Below are positions 8,652 through 18,431 of a DNA stretch of 64,000 nucleotides, piece by piece. Each line of letters opens with the position of its first letter. Within the stretch, counting starts at the first letter, position 1. Where the stretch lies: the NCBI GenBank assembly GCA_963702195.1, contig OY969725.1:558001-622000 (forward strand), given 5' to 3'. Both the position numbers and the translations under genes were made by a program. The notes beneath the pieces were generated by a model. That model ran no database searches and had not been told where the DNA came from. It worked only from the letters and a program-made list of their open reading frames with translations. Source of the DNA: AC-56 sp963702195. Lineage in GTDB: Bacteria; Actinomycetota; Thermoleophilia; Solirubrobacterales; 70-9.

Positions 8652-10088
8652 ATGGCGACGCAGACCACGTCCAAGCGAGCGGCCGGCAACGACGACTCGG
8701 GGGCCACCCCGGCCGACGTGCTTGTCATCTTCGGGATCACCGGCGACCTCGCGAAGGTCATGACCTTCCGCTCCCTGTACCGGCTCGAGGCTCGGGGACT
8801 GCTCGACTGCCCGATCGTCGGGGTCGCCGGCGACGACTGGACCGTGGACGACCTGCGCAAGCGGGCCCGCGAGTCGATCGAGGCGACCGGCGACACCATC
8901 GACGAGGAGGTCTTCGGGCGGTTCGCCGAGCGGCTCTCCTATCTCTCCGGCGACTTCACCGCGGCGGACACTTACCAGGCGGTGGCCAAGGCGATGGGCG
9001 ATGCAAAGAGCCCCGTCTTCTACCTCGAGATCCCGCCGTCGCTGTTCGGCGCCGTGATCAAGAACCTGGCCGAGGCCGGGCTGACGAAGACGGCGCGGGT
9101 TGTGGTGGAGAAGCCCTTCGGTCACGACCTCGCGTCGGCCAGGGCCCTCAACGACGAGATCCACGCCTACATCGACGAGTCGCAGCTCTATCGGATCGAT
9201 CACTTCCTCGGCAAGATGGGCCTGATGGAGATCATCTACCTGCGATTCGCGAACGCGATGTTCGAGCCGATCTGGAACCGCAACTACGTCTCCTCGGTGC
9301 AGATCACGATGGCTGAGAAGTTCGGTGTCGAGGATCGCGGGCACTTCTACGACCCGGTCGGCGCGCTTCGCGACGTGGTCGTCAACCATCTCATGCAGGT
9401 GGTCGCGGCGGCGGCGATGGAGCCGCCTGGCGGCGGGGACCCCGTAAGCGTCAAGAACGCCCAGTTCGCCGTCTTCCACGCCATGGCCGACGGTGATCCG
9501 GCCCAGTACGTGCGTGGCCAGTACGACGGGTACCGCGAGATCGACGGGGTGGCGACCGACTCCACCACCGAGACGTACGCGGCCCTGCGGCTCGAGATCG
9601 AGAACTGGCGCTGGTCCGGCGTTCCCTTCTTCATCCGCACCGGCAAGCAGCTCTCAGCGACCCAGACCGAGCTGCGCCTGGTGTTCCACCATCCGCCGAA
9701 GCTCGGCTTCTGGCGTCAGGGCCTTCGGCCCCCCGAGGCCGACCAGCTCGTGATCCGGCTCGATCCGGAGACGGGGATCAGGATGCTGATCGATGCCAAG
9801 CGCGGCGACGGGATGGACCCGGAGCGGATCCACCTCGACATGGAGTTCGCCCAGGAGGGCGGCGAGGGGGCGACCCCCTACGAGGTCCTGCTGCACGCCG
9901 CGATGATCGGGCAGAGCGGCCGCTTCACCCGCCAGGACAGCGTCGAGGAGCAGTGGCGCGTGCTGCAGCCGTTGCTCGATTCCCCCCCGCCGATCCACAG
10001 CTACGAGAAGCAGACCTGGGGACCGGGCGAGGCGCACCAGCTCGTGGCCGGCCACGGCACGTGGCATGGCCCGTGGCTCGCCGGATGA
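8652..10088 (+). CDS. zwf: Glucose-6-phosphate dehydrogenase
   Basis: Catalyses NADP-dependent oxidation of glucose 6-phosphate to 6-phosphogluconolactone, the entry to the pentose phosphate pathway. The 478-aa protein has the nucleotide motif GITGDLAK (28-35), the substrate/catalytic block YRIDHFLGK (about 180-188, catalytic His in RIDH) and the conserved GVPFFIRTGK segment. The ATG at 8652 has a good AGGAG site. It is the first gene of an overlapping operon: its TGA overlaps the ATG of the GH15 gene (ATGA). Coupling with a GH15 trehalase/glucoamylase suggests that glucose released from storage sugar is routed to NADPH production. Confidence 0.95.
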   Translation: MATQTTSKRAAGNDDSGATPADVLVIFGITGDLAKVMTFRSLYRLEARGLLDCPIVGVAGDDWTVDDLRKRARESIEATGDTIDEEVFGRFAERLSYLSGDFTAADTYQAVAKAMGDAKSPVFYLEIPPSLFGAVIKNLAEAGLTKTARVVVEKPFGHDLASARALNDEIHAYIDESQLYRIDHFLGKMGLMEIIYLRFANAMFEPIWNRNYVSSVQITMAEKFGVEDRGHFYDPVGALRDVVVNHLMQVVAAAAMEPPGGGDPVSVKNAQFAVFHAMADGDPAQYVRGQYDGYREIDGVATDSTTETYAALRLEIENWRWSGVPFFIRTGKQLSATQTELRLVFHHPPKLGFWRQGLRPPEADQLVIRLDPETGIRMLIDAKRGDGMDPERIHLDMEFAQEGGEGATPYEVLLHAAMIGQSGRFTRQDSVEEQWRVLQPLLDSPPPIHSYEKQTWGPGEAHQLVAGHGTWHGPWLAG

Positions 10089-11962
10089 GAGCGGCGGAGG
10101 ACCAGCAGAATGCGGCGACGCGCTCGCCGTTCACCCCGATCGCCGACTACGCCTTCCTCTCGAACTGCCACACCGGTGCGCTGATCGCCCCCGATGGCGC
10201 GGTCGACTGGCTCTGCGTGCCACGCTTCGACTCGCCCAGCGTGTTCGGCTCGCTGCTCGATCGAGAGGGCGGCAACTTCCGCCTCGGTCCGTTCGGCATC
10301 AACGTTCCGAACGACCGCGTGTATGAGCCGGGCACGAACACGCTCCTGACGACCTGGCACACGCCGACCGGGTGGATCATGGTTCGCGACTCGCTCACGA
10401 TGGGCTCGGCGCCCGAGCGGGACGAGGTCACCCCGCACAGCCGCCCGCCCGTCGACGAGGACGGCGATCACATGCTGGTGCGCACGGTGCTGTGCCTGAG
10501 CGGCGAGGTCGAGGTGGAGCTGGTCTGCGAGCCGGTGTTCGACTACGGGCGTACGCCGGCCGAGTGGAAGATGCTCGGGCGGCACACGGCCGACGCGAGC
10601 GGCGCCGGGACCACGGTGAGGCTCCGGAGCGACATGGCGCTGGGCGTCGAGGGTGACTGGGTCCGAGCTCGTCACGACGTCACCGAGGGCGAGCAGGTCT
10701 TCTGCTCCCTCTCCTGGGCCGAGGAGCTCGCCTCCCCCGAGGACGTCGACGAGGCGAACGGGCGGCTGGCGGCCACGACACGCTACTGGCGCTCCTGGAT
10801 GGGACGGGCCCGGATTCCCGACCATCGCTACCGCGAGCCGATCCAGCGCTCGGCGCTCGCGATCAAGGGCCTGACCTTCATGCCGACCGGCGCGACCGTC
10901 GCCGCCCCGACGACGTCGCTGCCGGAGACTCCAGGGGGGGAGCGCAACTGGGACTACCGCTTCACCTGGATGCGCGACGCCACCTTCACGCTCCAGGCCC
11001 TCCACGCCCTCGGCCTCGACTGGGAGGCCGAGGAGTTCATGCAGTTCGTCGCCGACCTCGAGCCGAACGACGACGGGGCGCTGCAGATCATGTACGGCAT
11101 CGACGGCCGGCGCGACCTGAGTGAGACGACCCGGGACGACCTGTCCGGATACGGCGGAGCCCAGCCGGTCCGGGTCGGGAACGGCGCCTTCGACCAGCGC
11201 CAGAACGACGTCTTCGGGGCCGTGCTCGACTCGATCCTGCTCCACACGCACCGGTCCCAGCGCCTCCCCCGGCGACTGTGGCCGATCGTCCAGTCGCAGG
11301 CCAAGTGTGCCACGGCGGTGTGGAAGAAGCCCGACCAGGGCATCTGGGAGGCGCGCGGCGAGCCACAGCACTACGTGTCTTCGAAGCTCATGTGCTGGGT
11401 GGCGCTCGACCGGGCGTCCAAGCTGGCCGCGATCCGCGACGATCCGAAGCTGGAGGCCGAGTGGCGTTCGACCGCCGACGAGATCCGGGCGGACATCCTC
11501 GACCATGGCGTGCGCGACGGGGTCGTGCGTCAGCACTACGGAACCGACGCTCTCGACGCCTCGACCCTGCTCGCCGCCATCTTCGGCTTCCTGCCGGGCG
11601 ACGACGAGCGGCTGCGCAAGACGGTCGAGGCGATCGGGTCGGACCTCACCGAGCACGGCTTCGTGCTGCGCTACGTGACCGATGAGACCGACGACGGGCT
11701 CTCCGGCAAGGAGGGCACGTTCCTGATCTGCTCCTTCTGGCTCGTCTCGGCGCTCGCGATCGTCGGCGAGGAGCAGCGCGCCCGCGACCTGATGGAGAGG
11801 CTGCTGGGCCAGGCATCGCCGCTCGGCCTCTACGCGGAGGAGTTCGACGCCGACAGCGGCCGGCACCTCGGCAACTACCCGCAGGCCTTCTCCCACCTGG
11901 CGCTGATCGAGGCGGCGGAGCGGCTCATCTACGCCGAGCGGCGGCGGGAGCTGGAGCGATGA
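10085..11962 (+). CDS. Glycoside hydrolase family 15 (trehalase/glucoamylase-like)
   Basis: A 625-aa cytosolic GH15 enzyme with no signal peptide. The family opening is clear: TPIADYAFLSNCHTGALIAP followed by GAVDWLCVPRFDSPS. The core has NWDYRFTWMRDATF. Likely catalytic glutamates are in GIWEARGE (about residue 421, general acid) and GKEGTFLICSFW (about 542, general base). Mycobacterial relatives of this architecture are trehalases, others are glucoamylases, so the substrate is open. The start ATG at 10085 overlaps the zwf stop as ATGA, and its own stop overlaps the next start the same way, so three genes are translationally coupled. Confidence 0.92.
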   Translation: MRAAEDQQNAATRSPFTPIADYAFLSNCHTGALIAPDGAVDWLCVPRFDSPSVFGSLLDREGGNFRLGPFGINVPNDRVYEPGTNTLLTTWHTPTGWIMVRDSLTMGSAPERDEVTPHSRPPVDEDGDHMLVRTVLCLSGEVEVELVCEPVFDYGRTPAEWKMLGRHTADASGAGTTVRLRSDMALGVEGDWVRARHDVTEGEQVFCSLSWAEELASPEDVDEANGRLAATTRYWRSWMGRARIPDHRYREPIQRSALAIKGLTFMPTGATVAAPTTSLPETPGGERNWDYRFTWMRDATFTLQALHALGLDWEAEEFMQFVADLEPNDDGALQIMYGIDGRRDLSETTRDDLSGYGGAQPVRVGNGAFDQRQNDVFGAVLDSILLHTHRSQRLPRRLWPIVQSQAKCATAVWKKPDQGIWEARGEPQHYVSSKLMCWVALDRASKLAAIRDDPKLEAEWRSTADEIRADILDHGVRDGVVRQHYGTDALDASTLLAAIFGFLPGDDERLRKTVEAIGSDLTEHGFVLRYVTDETDDGLSGKEGTFLICSFWLVSALAIVGEEQRARDLMERLLGQASPLGLYAEEFDADSGRHLGNYPQAFSHLALIEAAERLIYAERRRELER

Positions 11963-13530
11963 GCGAGTCCTACGACGTGATCGTGATCGGGAGCGGGGCC
12001 GGCGGAGGCACGCTGGTGCACCGCCTCGCCCCGTCGGGTAAGCGCGTCCTGCTGCTGGAGCGGGGCGACTGGCTCCCGCGAGAGCCGCAGAACTGGCTCG
12101 CCGAGGACGTGTTCGTGGACGGTCGATACATCTCGCCGGACACCTGGTACGACGACAGGGGCAAGGCCTTCCAGCCCCAGGTGCACTACTTCGTCGGCGG
12201 CGCAACGAAGCTCTACGGCGCTGCGCTCTACCGCCTGCGGGCCGAGGACTTCGGCGAGCTGCGCCACCACGACGGGATCTCGCCCGCATGGCCGATCACC
12301 TACGACGAGATTGAGCCCTACTACACGCAGGCCGAGCGGCTCTACCAGGTCCACGGGGCGCGCGGCGAGGACCCGACCGAGCCGCCGGCGAGCGCGCCCT
12401 ACCCCTTCCCCGCGGTCTCGCACGAGCCGCGGATCCAGCAGCTGGCCGACGACCTGGCCGCCGCCGGCCGCCAACCGTTCCACGCCCCGTGCGGGATCAT
12501 GCTCGACGAGGGCAACATGCCCTTCAGCCGCTGCGTCCGCTGTCCCGATTGCGATGGCTTCCCATGCGTGGTGCACGCGAAGTCCGACGCCGAGGTCCTC
12601 GCCGTGCGGCCGGCGCTCGAGCACGACAACGTCACGCTGCTCACGAGCTCCGAGGCGGTCGCGCTGACCACCAATCCCGGGGGGACCGCCGTCACGGGGG
12701 TGGTCGTAGAGCGTGAGGGCTCGCGCGAGACCTACGCCGCCGATGTGATCGTGGTCGCCTGCGGCGCCGCGAACTCGGCCAAGCTCCTCCTGGGATCGGC
12801 CACCGACGAGCATCCGAACGGCCTCGCCAACGGGTCAGACCAGGTGGGCCGCAACTACATGTTTCACAACAGCCAGGCGGTGCTGGCGGTCTCCAGAGAA
12901 GAGAACCCGACCGTCTTCCAGAAGACGCTGGGGGTGAACGACTACTACTTCGCCGGCGACGAGTTCGACTACCCGCTCGGCAACATCCAGATGGTCGGCA
13001 AGTCGCAGGCGCCGATGTACCGGGGCGAGAAGCCGATCGAGACCAAGCTCGCCCCGAGCTGGGCGCTCGAGGACCTGGCCCGCCATGCGGTTGACTTCTG
13101 GCTCTCGACCGAGGACCTGCCGCGCGCCGACAACCGCGTGAGCGTCGACGACAAGGGGAACATCACGCTGAGCTACGCGCCGAGCAACGAGGTCCCCAAG
13201 CGGGATCTATACGAGAAGCTCAGGTCGATGCTCGGCCAGCTGGGAATGCATCCCGGCCACCTGGTCCCTCGAAACGCGTACATGAAGACCGAGATCCCGC
13301 TGGCGGGAGTGGCTCACCAGGCCGGGACCTGCCGGTTCGGCGCCGACCCCGCGAGCTCGGTTCTCGACGCCAACTGCCGGGCGCACGAGCTCGACAACCT
13401 CTACGTGGTCGACACCAGCTGCTTTCCGAGCATCGGCGCCGTCAACCCGTCGCTGACCGCGATGGCCAATGCGCTGCGGGTCGGCGACCACCTGCTGGAG
13501 CGCATCGGCGGCGCGCCGGCGGCCGACTGA
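11959..13530 (+). CDS. GMC family FAD-dependent oxidoreductase
   Basis: Flavoprotein oxidoreductase (glucose-methanol-choline family) of 523 aa. The N-terminus carries the FAD motif GSGAGGG at residues 11-17. The C-terminal GMC domain has HQAGTCRFG and VVDTSCFPSIGAVNPSLT, including the Asn-Pro of the active-site region. A cysteine cluster C-x2-C-x2-C-x4-C (CVRCPDCDGFPC) at about 191-202 is a notable extra seen in a subset of this family. The start is translationally coupled to GH15 (ATGA). Its place after zwf and GH15 suggests sugar or polyol oxidation; the substrate and electron acceptor are unknown. Confidence 0.9.
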   Translation: MSESYDVIVIGSGAGGGTLVHRLAPSGKRVLLLERGDWLPREPQNWLAEDVFVDGRYISPDTWYDDRGKAFQPQVHYFVGGATKLYGAALYRLRAEDFGELRHHDGISPAWPITYDEIEPYYTQAERLYQVHGARGEDPTEPPASAPYPFPAVSHEPRIQQLADDLAAAGRQPFHAPCGIMLDEGNMPFSRCVRCPDCDGFPCVVHAKSDAEVLAVRPALEHDNVTLLTSSEAVALTTNPGGTAVTGVVVEREGSRETYAADVIVVACGAANSAKLLLGSATDEHPNGLANGSDQVGRNYMFHNSQAVLAVSREENPTVFQKTLGVNDYYFAGDEFDYPLGNIQMVGKSQAPMYRGEKPIETKLAPSWALEDLARHAVDFWLSTEDLPRADNRVSVDDKGNITLSYAPSNEVPKRDLYEKLRSMLGQLGMHPGHLVPRNAYMKTEIPLAGVAHQAGTCRFGADPASSVLDANCRAHELDNLYVVDTSCFPSIGAVNPSLTAMANALRVGDHLLERIGGAPAAD

Positions 13531-13545
13531 CGGGAGATCGGGACG

Positions 13546-14484
13546 ATGGACGGCTCCGCCGGCCCGCGGATGACCAACGCCGAGTTCAGGGAGCTCTTCG
13601 CGGCGGTCTCGAACTGGGGTCGATGGGGCCCGGACGACGAGCGCGGGACGCTCAACGAGCTCACACCCGAGCGGATCGCCGCCGCGGCGCGCCTGGTCAA
13701 AAAGGGGGAGACCGTCACCCTGAGCCGGCCGCTGGACACCGAGGCGCGGGTCGACAATCCCGAGCCGGCCGACCACTGGATGACGATGCTCTCCGACACA
13801 GACGTCGGCTCCGGCACCCTCCGCTTCGCGAAGGACTACATCGGCGTCGACTACCACAACGACACCCACAGCCACATCGACGCGCTGTGCCACGTCGCGT
13901 TCGACGGCTCCCTGTACAACGGGAGGCCGAGCGATTCCGTCACCTCTCAGGGGGCCGCGGTCGATGCGATCGACATCGCCCGCGACGGGATCGTCGGGCG
14001 CGGCGTACTGCTCGACATCCCGCGGCTCCACGGCGTCCCGTGGCTCGAGCCGGGCGAGAGCGTCTTTCCGAAGGACCTGGAGGACGCCGAGGAGGGGCAG
14101 GGCGTGACGGTCGGCGACGGGGACGTCCTCATGGTGCGGACCGGCCATTCGCGCCGGCGCGCCGACCTCGGCCCATGGGATGCGGCAAACGCCAAGGCGG
14201 GCCTCGATCCCACCGTGGCCCCGTTCCTCGCCGAGCGGGGCATCGCGGTGCTGGGATCCGACGGCAACAGCGACACGGCCCCGAGCACCACGGAGGGAGT
14301 CGACTTCCCGATCCACGCCCTGGCGCTCAACGCGATGGGCGTTCACCTGCTCGACTACCTGCAATTCGAGGACCTGATCGGAGCCTGCGAGCGGGCGGGG
14401 CGGTGGGAGTTCCTGGTCGTCGTGGCGCCGCTTCGGATCGTCGCGGGCACCGGTTCGCCGGTCAACCCGATCGCGATCTTCTGA
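13546..14484 (+). CDS. Cyclase family protein (kynurenine formamidase-like metal hydrolase)
   Basis: A 312-aa member of the cyclase/kynurenine formamidase superfamily, metal-dependent hydrolases. The signature is seen as YHNDTHSHIDALCH at about residues 103-116, a variant of HxGTHxDxPxH whose His/Asp residues bind metal. A second block, DTAPSTTEGVDFPIHALAL, is also typical. A GGGAG ribosome site precedes the ATG, 15 bp after the GMC gene, so it is the last gene of the zwf operon. Alternative roles are amidase or lactone hydrolysis; the link to sugar oxidation in the operon is inference. Confidence 0.85.
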   Translation: MDGSAGPRMTNAEFRELFAAVSNWGRWGPDDERGTLNELTPERIAAAARLVKKGETVTLSRPLDTEARVDNPEPADHWMTMLSDTDVGSGTLRFAKDYIGVDYHNDTHSHIDALCHVAFDGSLYNGRPSDSVTSQGAAVDAIDIARDGIVGRGVLLDIPRLHGVPWLEPGESVFPKDLEDAEEGQGVTVGDGDVLMVRTGHSRRRADLGPWDAANAKAGLDPTVAPFLAERGIAVLGSDGNSDTAPSTTEGVDFPIHALALNAMGVHLLDYLQFEDLIGACERAGRWEFLVVVAPLRIVAGTGSPVNPIAIF

Positions 14485-14498
14485 GCGCCCGCAGCCAC

Positions 14499-15923
14499 CT
14501 AGGCGTTGTCGCCGTCGCCGGCGTCGCCCGCGTCGTCGGAGTGGTCGGCGGCGAGGCGCAGCAGGTAGGGCTGCCCGCCGGCCTCCTGGATCGCCACTCT
14601 GGCGATCACCTGCTGCATGGTCAGGGTCCGCTCGCTGCGGCTGGCGCCGATGAAGCTGATCAGCCATTGCATGATGGTTATGAACCGGTTCTTGAACCCG
14701 GTCAGGAAAGCGAGGTGGACGAACAGCCACATCAGCCACCCGAGGAAGCCCGAGACGCGGAGCCCCTTGTAGCTGACCACCGCCCGGAAGCGCGAGATGG
14801 TCGCCATGCTGCCCAGGTCGCGGTAGCGGAACGGCTTCGCCTCTCGACCGTCGAGCCGGTGCTTGATGGTGCGCGCGGCGTGGATGCCCTGCTGCATCGC
14901 GACCTCCGCGACGCCGGGCAGGTCGTGGAGGCTCATCATGTCCCCGATCGCGAACACCTCGGGATGGCCCGGCAGGGTGCAGTCGTCCTGCACCGCGATC
15001 CGGCCCGCCCGGTCGACCTGCGCGCCGCAGGCGTCGGCGAGGAGCTTCGCGAGCGGGGAGGCCTGGACGCCCGCCGCCCAGACCTTGGTCTGGGCGGCCA
15101 GCCGGGTGACCTGTCCGTCGGGGCCCTTGACCTCCACGCTGTGCCGATCGACGTTGGTGACGATGCTGTGGGTGTGGACGTCGACTCCCTGGCGTTCGAG
15201 CTCCTTCGCCGCCTTGGCCGAGAGGCGATCGCCGAACCCGGTGAGGATCTCCGAGCCCCCGTCGAACAGCAGCACCTTGGCGGACGTGGGATCGATGTTG
15301 CTGAAGTCCTTCGGCAGCACGCGGTGGGACAGCTCGGCGATCTGACCGGCGATCTCCACCCCGGTCGGCCCCCCGCCGACGACGACGAAGGTGAGCCATT
15401 CCCGTTGCTTGTCCAGATCCTCCTCGAGCGCCGCCATCTCGAACGCTCCGAGGATCCTCCCCCGGAGCTCGAGCGCGTCGTCGATCGTCTTCATCCCCGG
15501 CGCCCAGCGCGAGAACTCGTCGTGCCCGAAGTACGAACCGCCTGCTCCAGCCGCCACGATCAGGCTGTCGTAGGGGATCGTGAAGGGCGTTGCGTCGCTT
15601 CGCAGCGCGGCCACGGTGCGCTGGTCGAGGTCGAAGCCGCTCACGAGGGCAAGCTCGACGCGGACGTTGTCCTGACGGCGGAGGACGTTGCGGATCGGTG
15701 GCGCGATCTGGCCGGTGGAGAGGATGCCAGTGGCCACCTGGTAGAGCAGTGGCTGGAACAGGTGGTGGTTGACCCGGTCCACGAGGGTCACGTCCACCGG
15801 GACACGCCTCAGCATGCGGGTGGCGAACAGCCCGCCGAAGCCCCCGCCCACGACCACGACGCGGTGCCGGGCTGGGTCCTGCCCCGAGACCGGGGACGCC
15901 GGGTTGGCGGCCGTCGCCTCCAT
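14499..15923 (-). CDS. ndh: Type II NADH:quinone oxidoreductase
   Basis: Membrane-associated, non-proton-pumping NADH dehydrogenase (474 aa) that feeds electrons to the quinone pool. The FAD-binding motif VVVGGGFGG (about 23-31) and the NAD-binding motif VVVGGGPTGVEIAGQIAEL (about 178) are clear, as is AIGDMMSLHDLPGVAEVAMQ, which contacts FAD. The C-terminus has the family amphipathic/hydrophobic helix GWLMWLFVHLAFLTGF for membrane attachment. The ATG at 15923 lies 7 nt after TAGGGT, suggesting a leaderless mRNA. It is divergent from cytochrome bd oxidase with essentially no gap, so the two form a short NADH-to-oxygen chain likely to be co-regulated. Confidence 0.93.
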   Translation of the reverse strand: MEATAANPASPVSGQDPARHRVVVVGGGFGGLFATRMLRRVPVDVTLVDRVNHHLFQPLLYQVATGILSTGQIAPPIRNVLRRQDNVRVELALVSGFDLDQRTVAALRSDATPFTIPYDSLIVAAGAGGSYFGHDEFSRWAPGMKTIDDALELRGRILGAFEMAALEEDLDKQREWLTFVVVGGGPTGVEIAGQIAELSHRVLPKDFSNIDPTSAKVLLFDGGSEILTGFGDRLSAKAAKELERQGVDVHTHSIVTNVDRHSVEVKGPDGQVTRLAAQTKVWAAGVQASPLAKLLADACGAQVDRAGRIAVQDDCTLPGHPEVFAIGDMMSLHDLPGVAEVAMQQGIHAARTIKHRLDGREAKPFRYRDLGSMATISRFRAVVSYKGLRVSGFLGWLMWLFVHLAFLTGFKNRFITIMQWLISFIGASRSERTLTMQQVIARVAIQEAGGQPYLLRLAADHSDDAGDAGDGDNA

Positions 15924-17391
15924 GGCTCATACCCTAAGACTTCGACTACGATGCGCGCGTGAAGCCGACGGCTCGGGAGCCTACATCTCGGTAAGCGCGC
16001 ACCTGCCCGATCTCCTCGCCGTCTCCTCGCAGCTGGCCCCGGCGCGGAGCCAGATGGCGTTCACGCTGGGGTTCCACATCGTCCTCGCCTCGATGGGGGT
16101 GGCGTTCCCGGCGATGATGCTGATCGCCAACTACCGGGGGCTACGGCACAACGACGAGGATGCCCTCCGGCTGGCCGAGCGGTGGTCGAAGGTCGCGGCG
16201 GTGCTGTTCGCCGTCGGCGCGGTCACCGGCACCGTGCTCTCGTTCGAGTTCGGACTCCTCTGGCCGGAGTTCATGGCCCGCTTCGGCGACGTGTTCGGGA
16301 TCCTGTTCGCGATCGAGGGGATCTTCTTCTTCACCGAGGCGATCTTCCTGGCGATCTACATCTACGGCTGGAAACGCCTCTCCGGCTGGGCCCACTTCTG
16401 GACCGGTGTGCCCGTCGTGGTCGCGGGCATCGGCGGCGCGTATTCGGTCGTCGCCGTCAACTCCTGGATGAACCGGCCTGGCGGCTTCGACCTCGCGAAG
16501 GACGGGACGGTCAAGTCGGTGGACCTCGTGAAGGTGATCTTCAACGGCGGGGTCCCGTACCAGGTGCCCCACATGATCCTGGCCGCCTACATCGTCGCCG
16601 GGTTCCTGATCGCCTCGGTCTATGCGGTTGGCATGCTCCGCGGGCGGCGCGATCGCCACCATCGCCTGGGGCTCCTGATCCCGCTGACCGTGGGGTTGAT
16701 CGCGGCGCCGATCCAGTTCGCGGTCGGCGACACGGCGGCCCGGGCGATCGCGGACGACCAGCCCGTGAAGTTCGCGGCGATGGAGTGCAATCAGACCACC
16801 CAGCGCCACGTGACGGAGTACATCTTCGGCATCTGCACGGATGACGGGGTCAAGGGCGGTATCGGCATCCCCGGCTTCGACTCGTTCCTCGTCGGCTTCA
16901 ACACCGATACGAAGGTCACCGGGCTCGACTCGGTGCCCGCGAACGAGCGCCCGCCCTTCAACACCCTGCTGCACTGGTGCTTCGACATCATGGTCGGCAT
17001 CTGCAGCGCGATGATCGCGCTCGGCGCGTGGCTCGCCTGGACCTGGTGGCGGCGTCGCGACATCCCGAAGACGCCCTGGTTCCTGCGAGCGGTCGCGATC
17101 TCCGGCGTCGCCGCGGTCGTGGCCCTCGAATGCGGATGGATCGTCACCGAGGTCGGCCGCCAGCCCTGGATCGTCCAGGGGTTCATGCGGACCAAGGAGG
17201 CCGTGACCGGTGCGAGCGGGGTGTGGGTGACGTTCTCGGTGACGGTTGCGATCTACGCCGTGCTGGGCGTCGCGTCCGTGCTGATCCTTCGGACGATGAG
17301 CAGGCGCTGGCGCAGTGCCGACGAGGGTGAGGTCGAGGTTCCCTATGGCCCGAGCGAGCCGGCACCCCCGGCGGCGGAGGGCTCCTCATGA
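15922..17391 (+). CDS. cydA: Cytochrome bd ubiquinol oxidase subunit I
   Basis: Haem-binding subunit of the quinol:oxygen oxidoreductase, polytopic in the cell membrane. Family features are QMAFTLGFHIVLASMGVAFPAMM, the EFMARFGDVFG helix, GIFFFTEAIFLAIYIYGW, and the GRQPW motif followed by MRTKEAV near the C-terminus. The start is problematic: the only canonical in-frame start before the first helix is ATG 15922, which overlaps the divergent ndh start and gives an odd basic leader. A TACGAT -10-like box at 15947-15952 would place transcription downstream of that codon, so a non-standard start near 15980-16000 is possible. The stop overlaps cydB (ATGA). Confidence 0.92.
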   Translation: MAHTLRLRLRCAREADGSGAYISVSAHLPDLLAVSSQLAPARSQMAFTLGFHIVLASMGVAFPAMMLIANYRGLRHNDEDALRLAERWSKVAAVLFAVGAVTGTVLSFEFGLLWPEFMARFGDVFGILFAIEGIFFFTEAIFLAIYIYGWKRLSGWAHFWTGVPVVVAGIGGAYSVVAVNSWMNRPGGFDLAKDGTVKSVDLVKVIFNGGVPYQVPHMILAAYIVAGFLIASVYAVGMLRGRRDRHHRLGLLIPLTVGLIAAPIQFAVGDTAARAIADDQPVKFAAMECNQTTQRHVTEYIFGICTDDGVKGGIGIPGFDSFLVGFNTDTKVTGLDSVPANERPPFNTLLHWCFDIMVGICSAMIALGAWLAWTWWRRRDIPKTPWFLRAVAISGVAAVVALECGWIVTEVGRQPWIVQGFMRTKEAVTGASGVWVTFSVTVAIYAVLGVASVLILRTMSRRWRSADEGEVEVPYGPSEPAPPAAEGSS

Positions 17392-18431
17392 GCACCGCCG
17401 ACGCCGTGGCGGGGGTGCTCTGGATCGGCGCGACGCTCTACGCGGTGTTCGGCGGCGCGGATTTCGGCGCCGGGTTCTGGGGGCTCTTCGCGGGCTCCGG
17501 CGAGCGCGGCCGGCGCGCCCGCGCGTTGGTGGATTGGGCGATCGGACCGGTTTGGGAGGCGAACCACGTATGGCTGATCTTCGTGCTCGTCGTGTTGTGG
17601 ACCGGCTTCTCGGTGGCCTTCGAGTCCGTGATGTCGACGCTCTTCATCCCGCTCAGCCTCGCGGCGCTCGGGATCGTCCTCCGGGGCTCGGGCTTCGCGT
17701 TCCACAAGCAGGCCGCGCGTTCCGGCTACCGGAGGTTCGCCGAACGCCTCTTCGGCGTCTCGTCGCTGCTCACGCCGTTCTTCATGGGGACGGTGGTCGG
17801 GGCGATCGCATCCGGTCGCGTGCCGGTGGGCAATGCCGCTGGTGATCCGGTGACGAGCTGGCTCAACCGAGTCTCCATCCTCACCGGGGCGCTGTTCGTG
17901 GCCACGTCCGCCTACCTCGCCGCGGTCTTCCTGGTGAGCGACGCGCGCCGCGCCGGTGACCCGGACCTTGAGGAGTACTTCGCCAGGCGGGCGCTCGCGG
18001 CGGCGATCGCGGCCGGCGCGCTCGCGGTCGCCGGCCTGTTCGTCTACCGGGCTGATGCCCGCTACATCTACGACGGCCTCACGGGCGATGCTCTGCCGCT
18101 GGTGATCCTGTCGGCGGCGTGTGGCGCCGGTGTGCTGTTCCTCCTGTGGCGGGGCCATCGTCGCGGGACGCGGCCGCTGGCGGTCGGCGCGGTCGTGGCG
18201 GTGATCTGGGGCTGGGGCGTCGCCCAGCACCCGTACCTCCTCCCGAAGTCGCTCACGATCTCGGAGGGTGCCGGCAACAGCGCGACCATGGAGGCGATCC
18301 TCATCGTGTTCGTGGCGGCGGTGCTGACTGTGATTCCCTCGCTCGCCTTCCTCTACACGCTCAGCCAGCGCAGCCTCGTCGAGGCCGAGCCGCCGCCGCC
18401 GAGCGCCGAGGCCTCGAGCCCGAACCCCTGA
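17388..18431 (+). CDS. cydB: Cytochrome bd ubiquinol oxidase subunit II
   Basis: Second membrane subunit of the bd oxidase, 347 aa with about eight hydrophobic helices. The family start is recognised as GVLWIGATLYAVFGGADFGAGFWGLFAG, followed by AIGPVWEANHVWLIFVLVVLWTGF. The ATG at 17388 overlaps the cydA stop (ATGA), so the subunits are translationally coupled. The TGA at 18429-18431 also overlaps the next ATG by one base. No CydX-like small gene or cydCD exporter is visible nearby. High-affinity oxygen reduction by this pair would pair with the divergent NDH-2. Confidence 0.93.
   Translation: MSTADAVAGVLWIGATLYAVFGGADFGAGFWGLFAGSGERGRRARALVDWAIGPVWEANHVWLIFVLVVLWTGFSVAFESVMSTLFIPLSLAALGIVLRGSGFAFHKQAARSGYRRFAERLFGVSSLLTPFFMGTVVGAIASGRVPVGNAAGDPVTSWLNRVSILTGALFVATSAYLAAVFLVSDARRAGDPDLEEYFARRALAAAIAAGALAVAGLFVYRADARYIYDGLTGDALPLVILSAACGAGVLFLLWRGHRRGTRPLAVGAVVAVIWGWGVAQHPYLLPKSLTISEGAGNSATMEAILIVFVAAVLTVIPSLAFLYTLSQRSLVEAEPPPPSAEASSPNP

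Noticed and set aside
10001..12289. 762-codon minus-strand frame
   Set aside because: Antisense shadow of the GH15 gene, which has clear catalytic motifs and operon coupling.
13207..15930. 907-codon minus-strand frame
   Set aside because: Shadow across the cyclase and ndh genes in another frame; no consistent fold or start.
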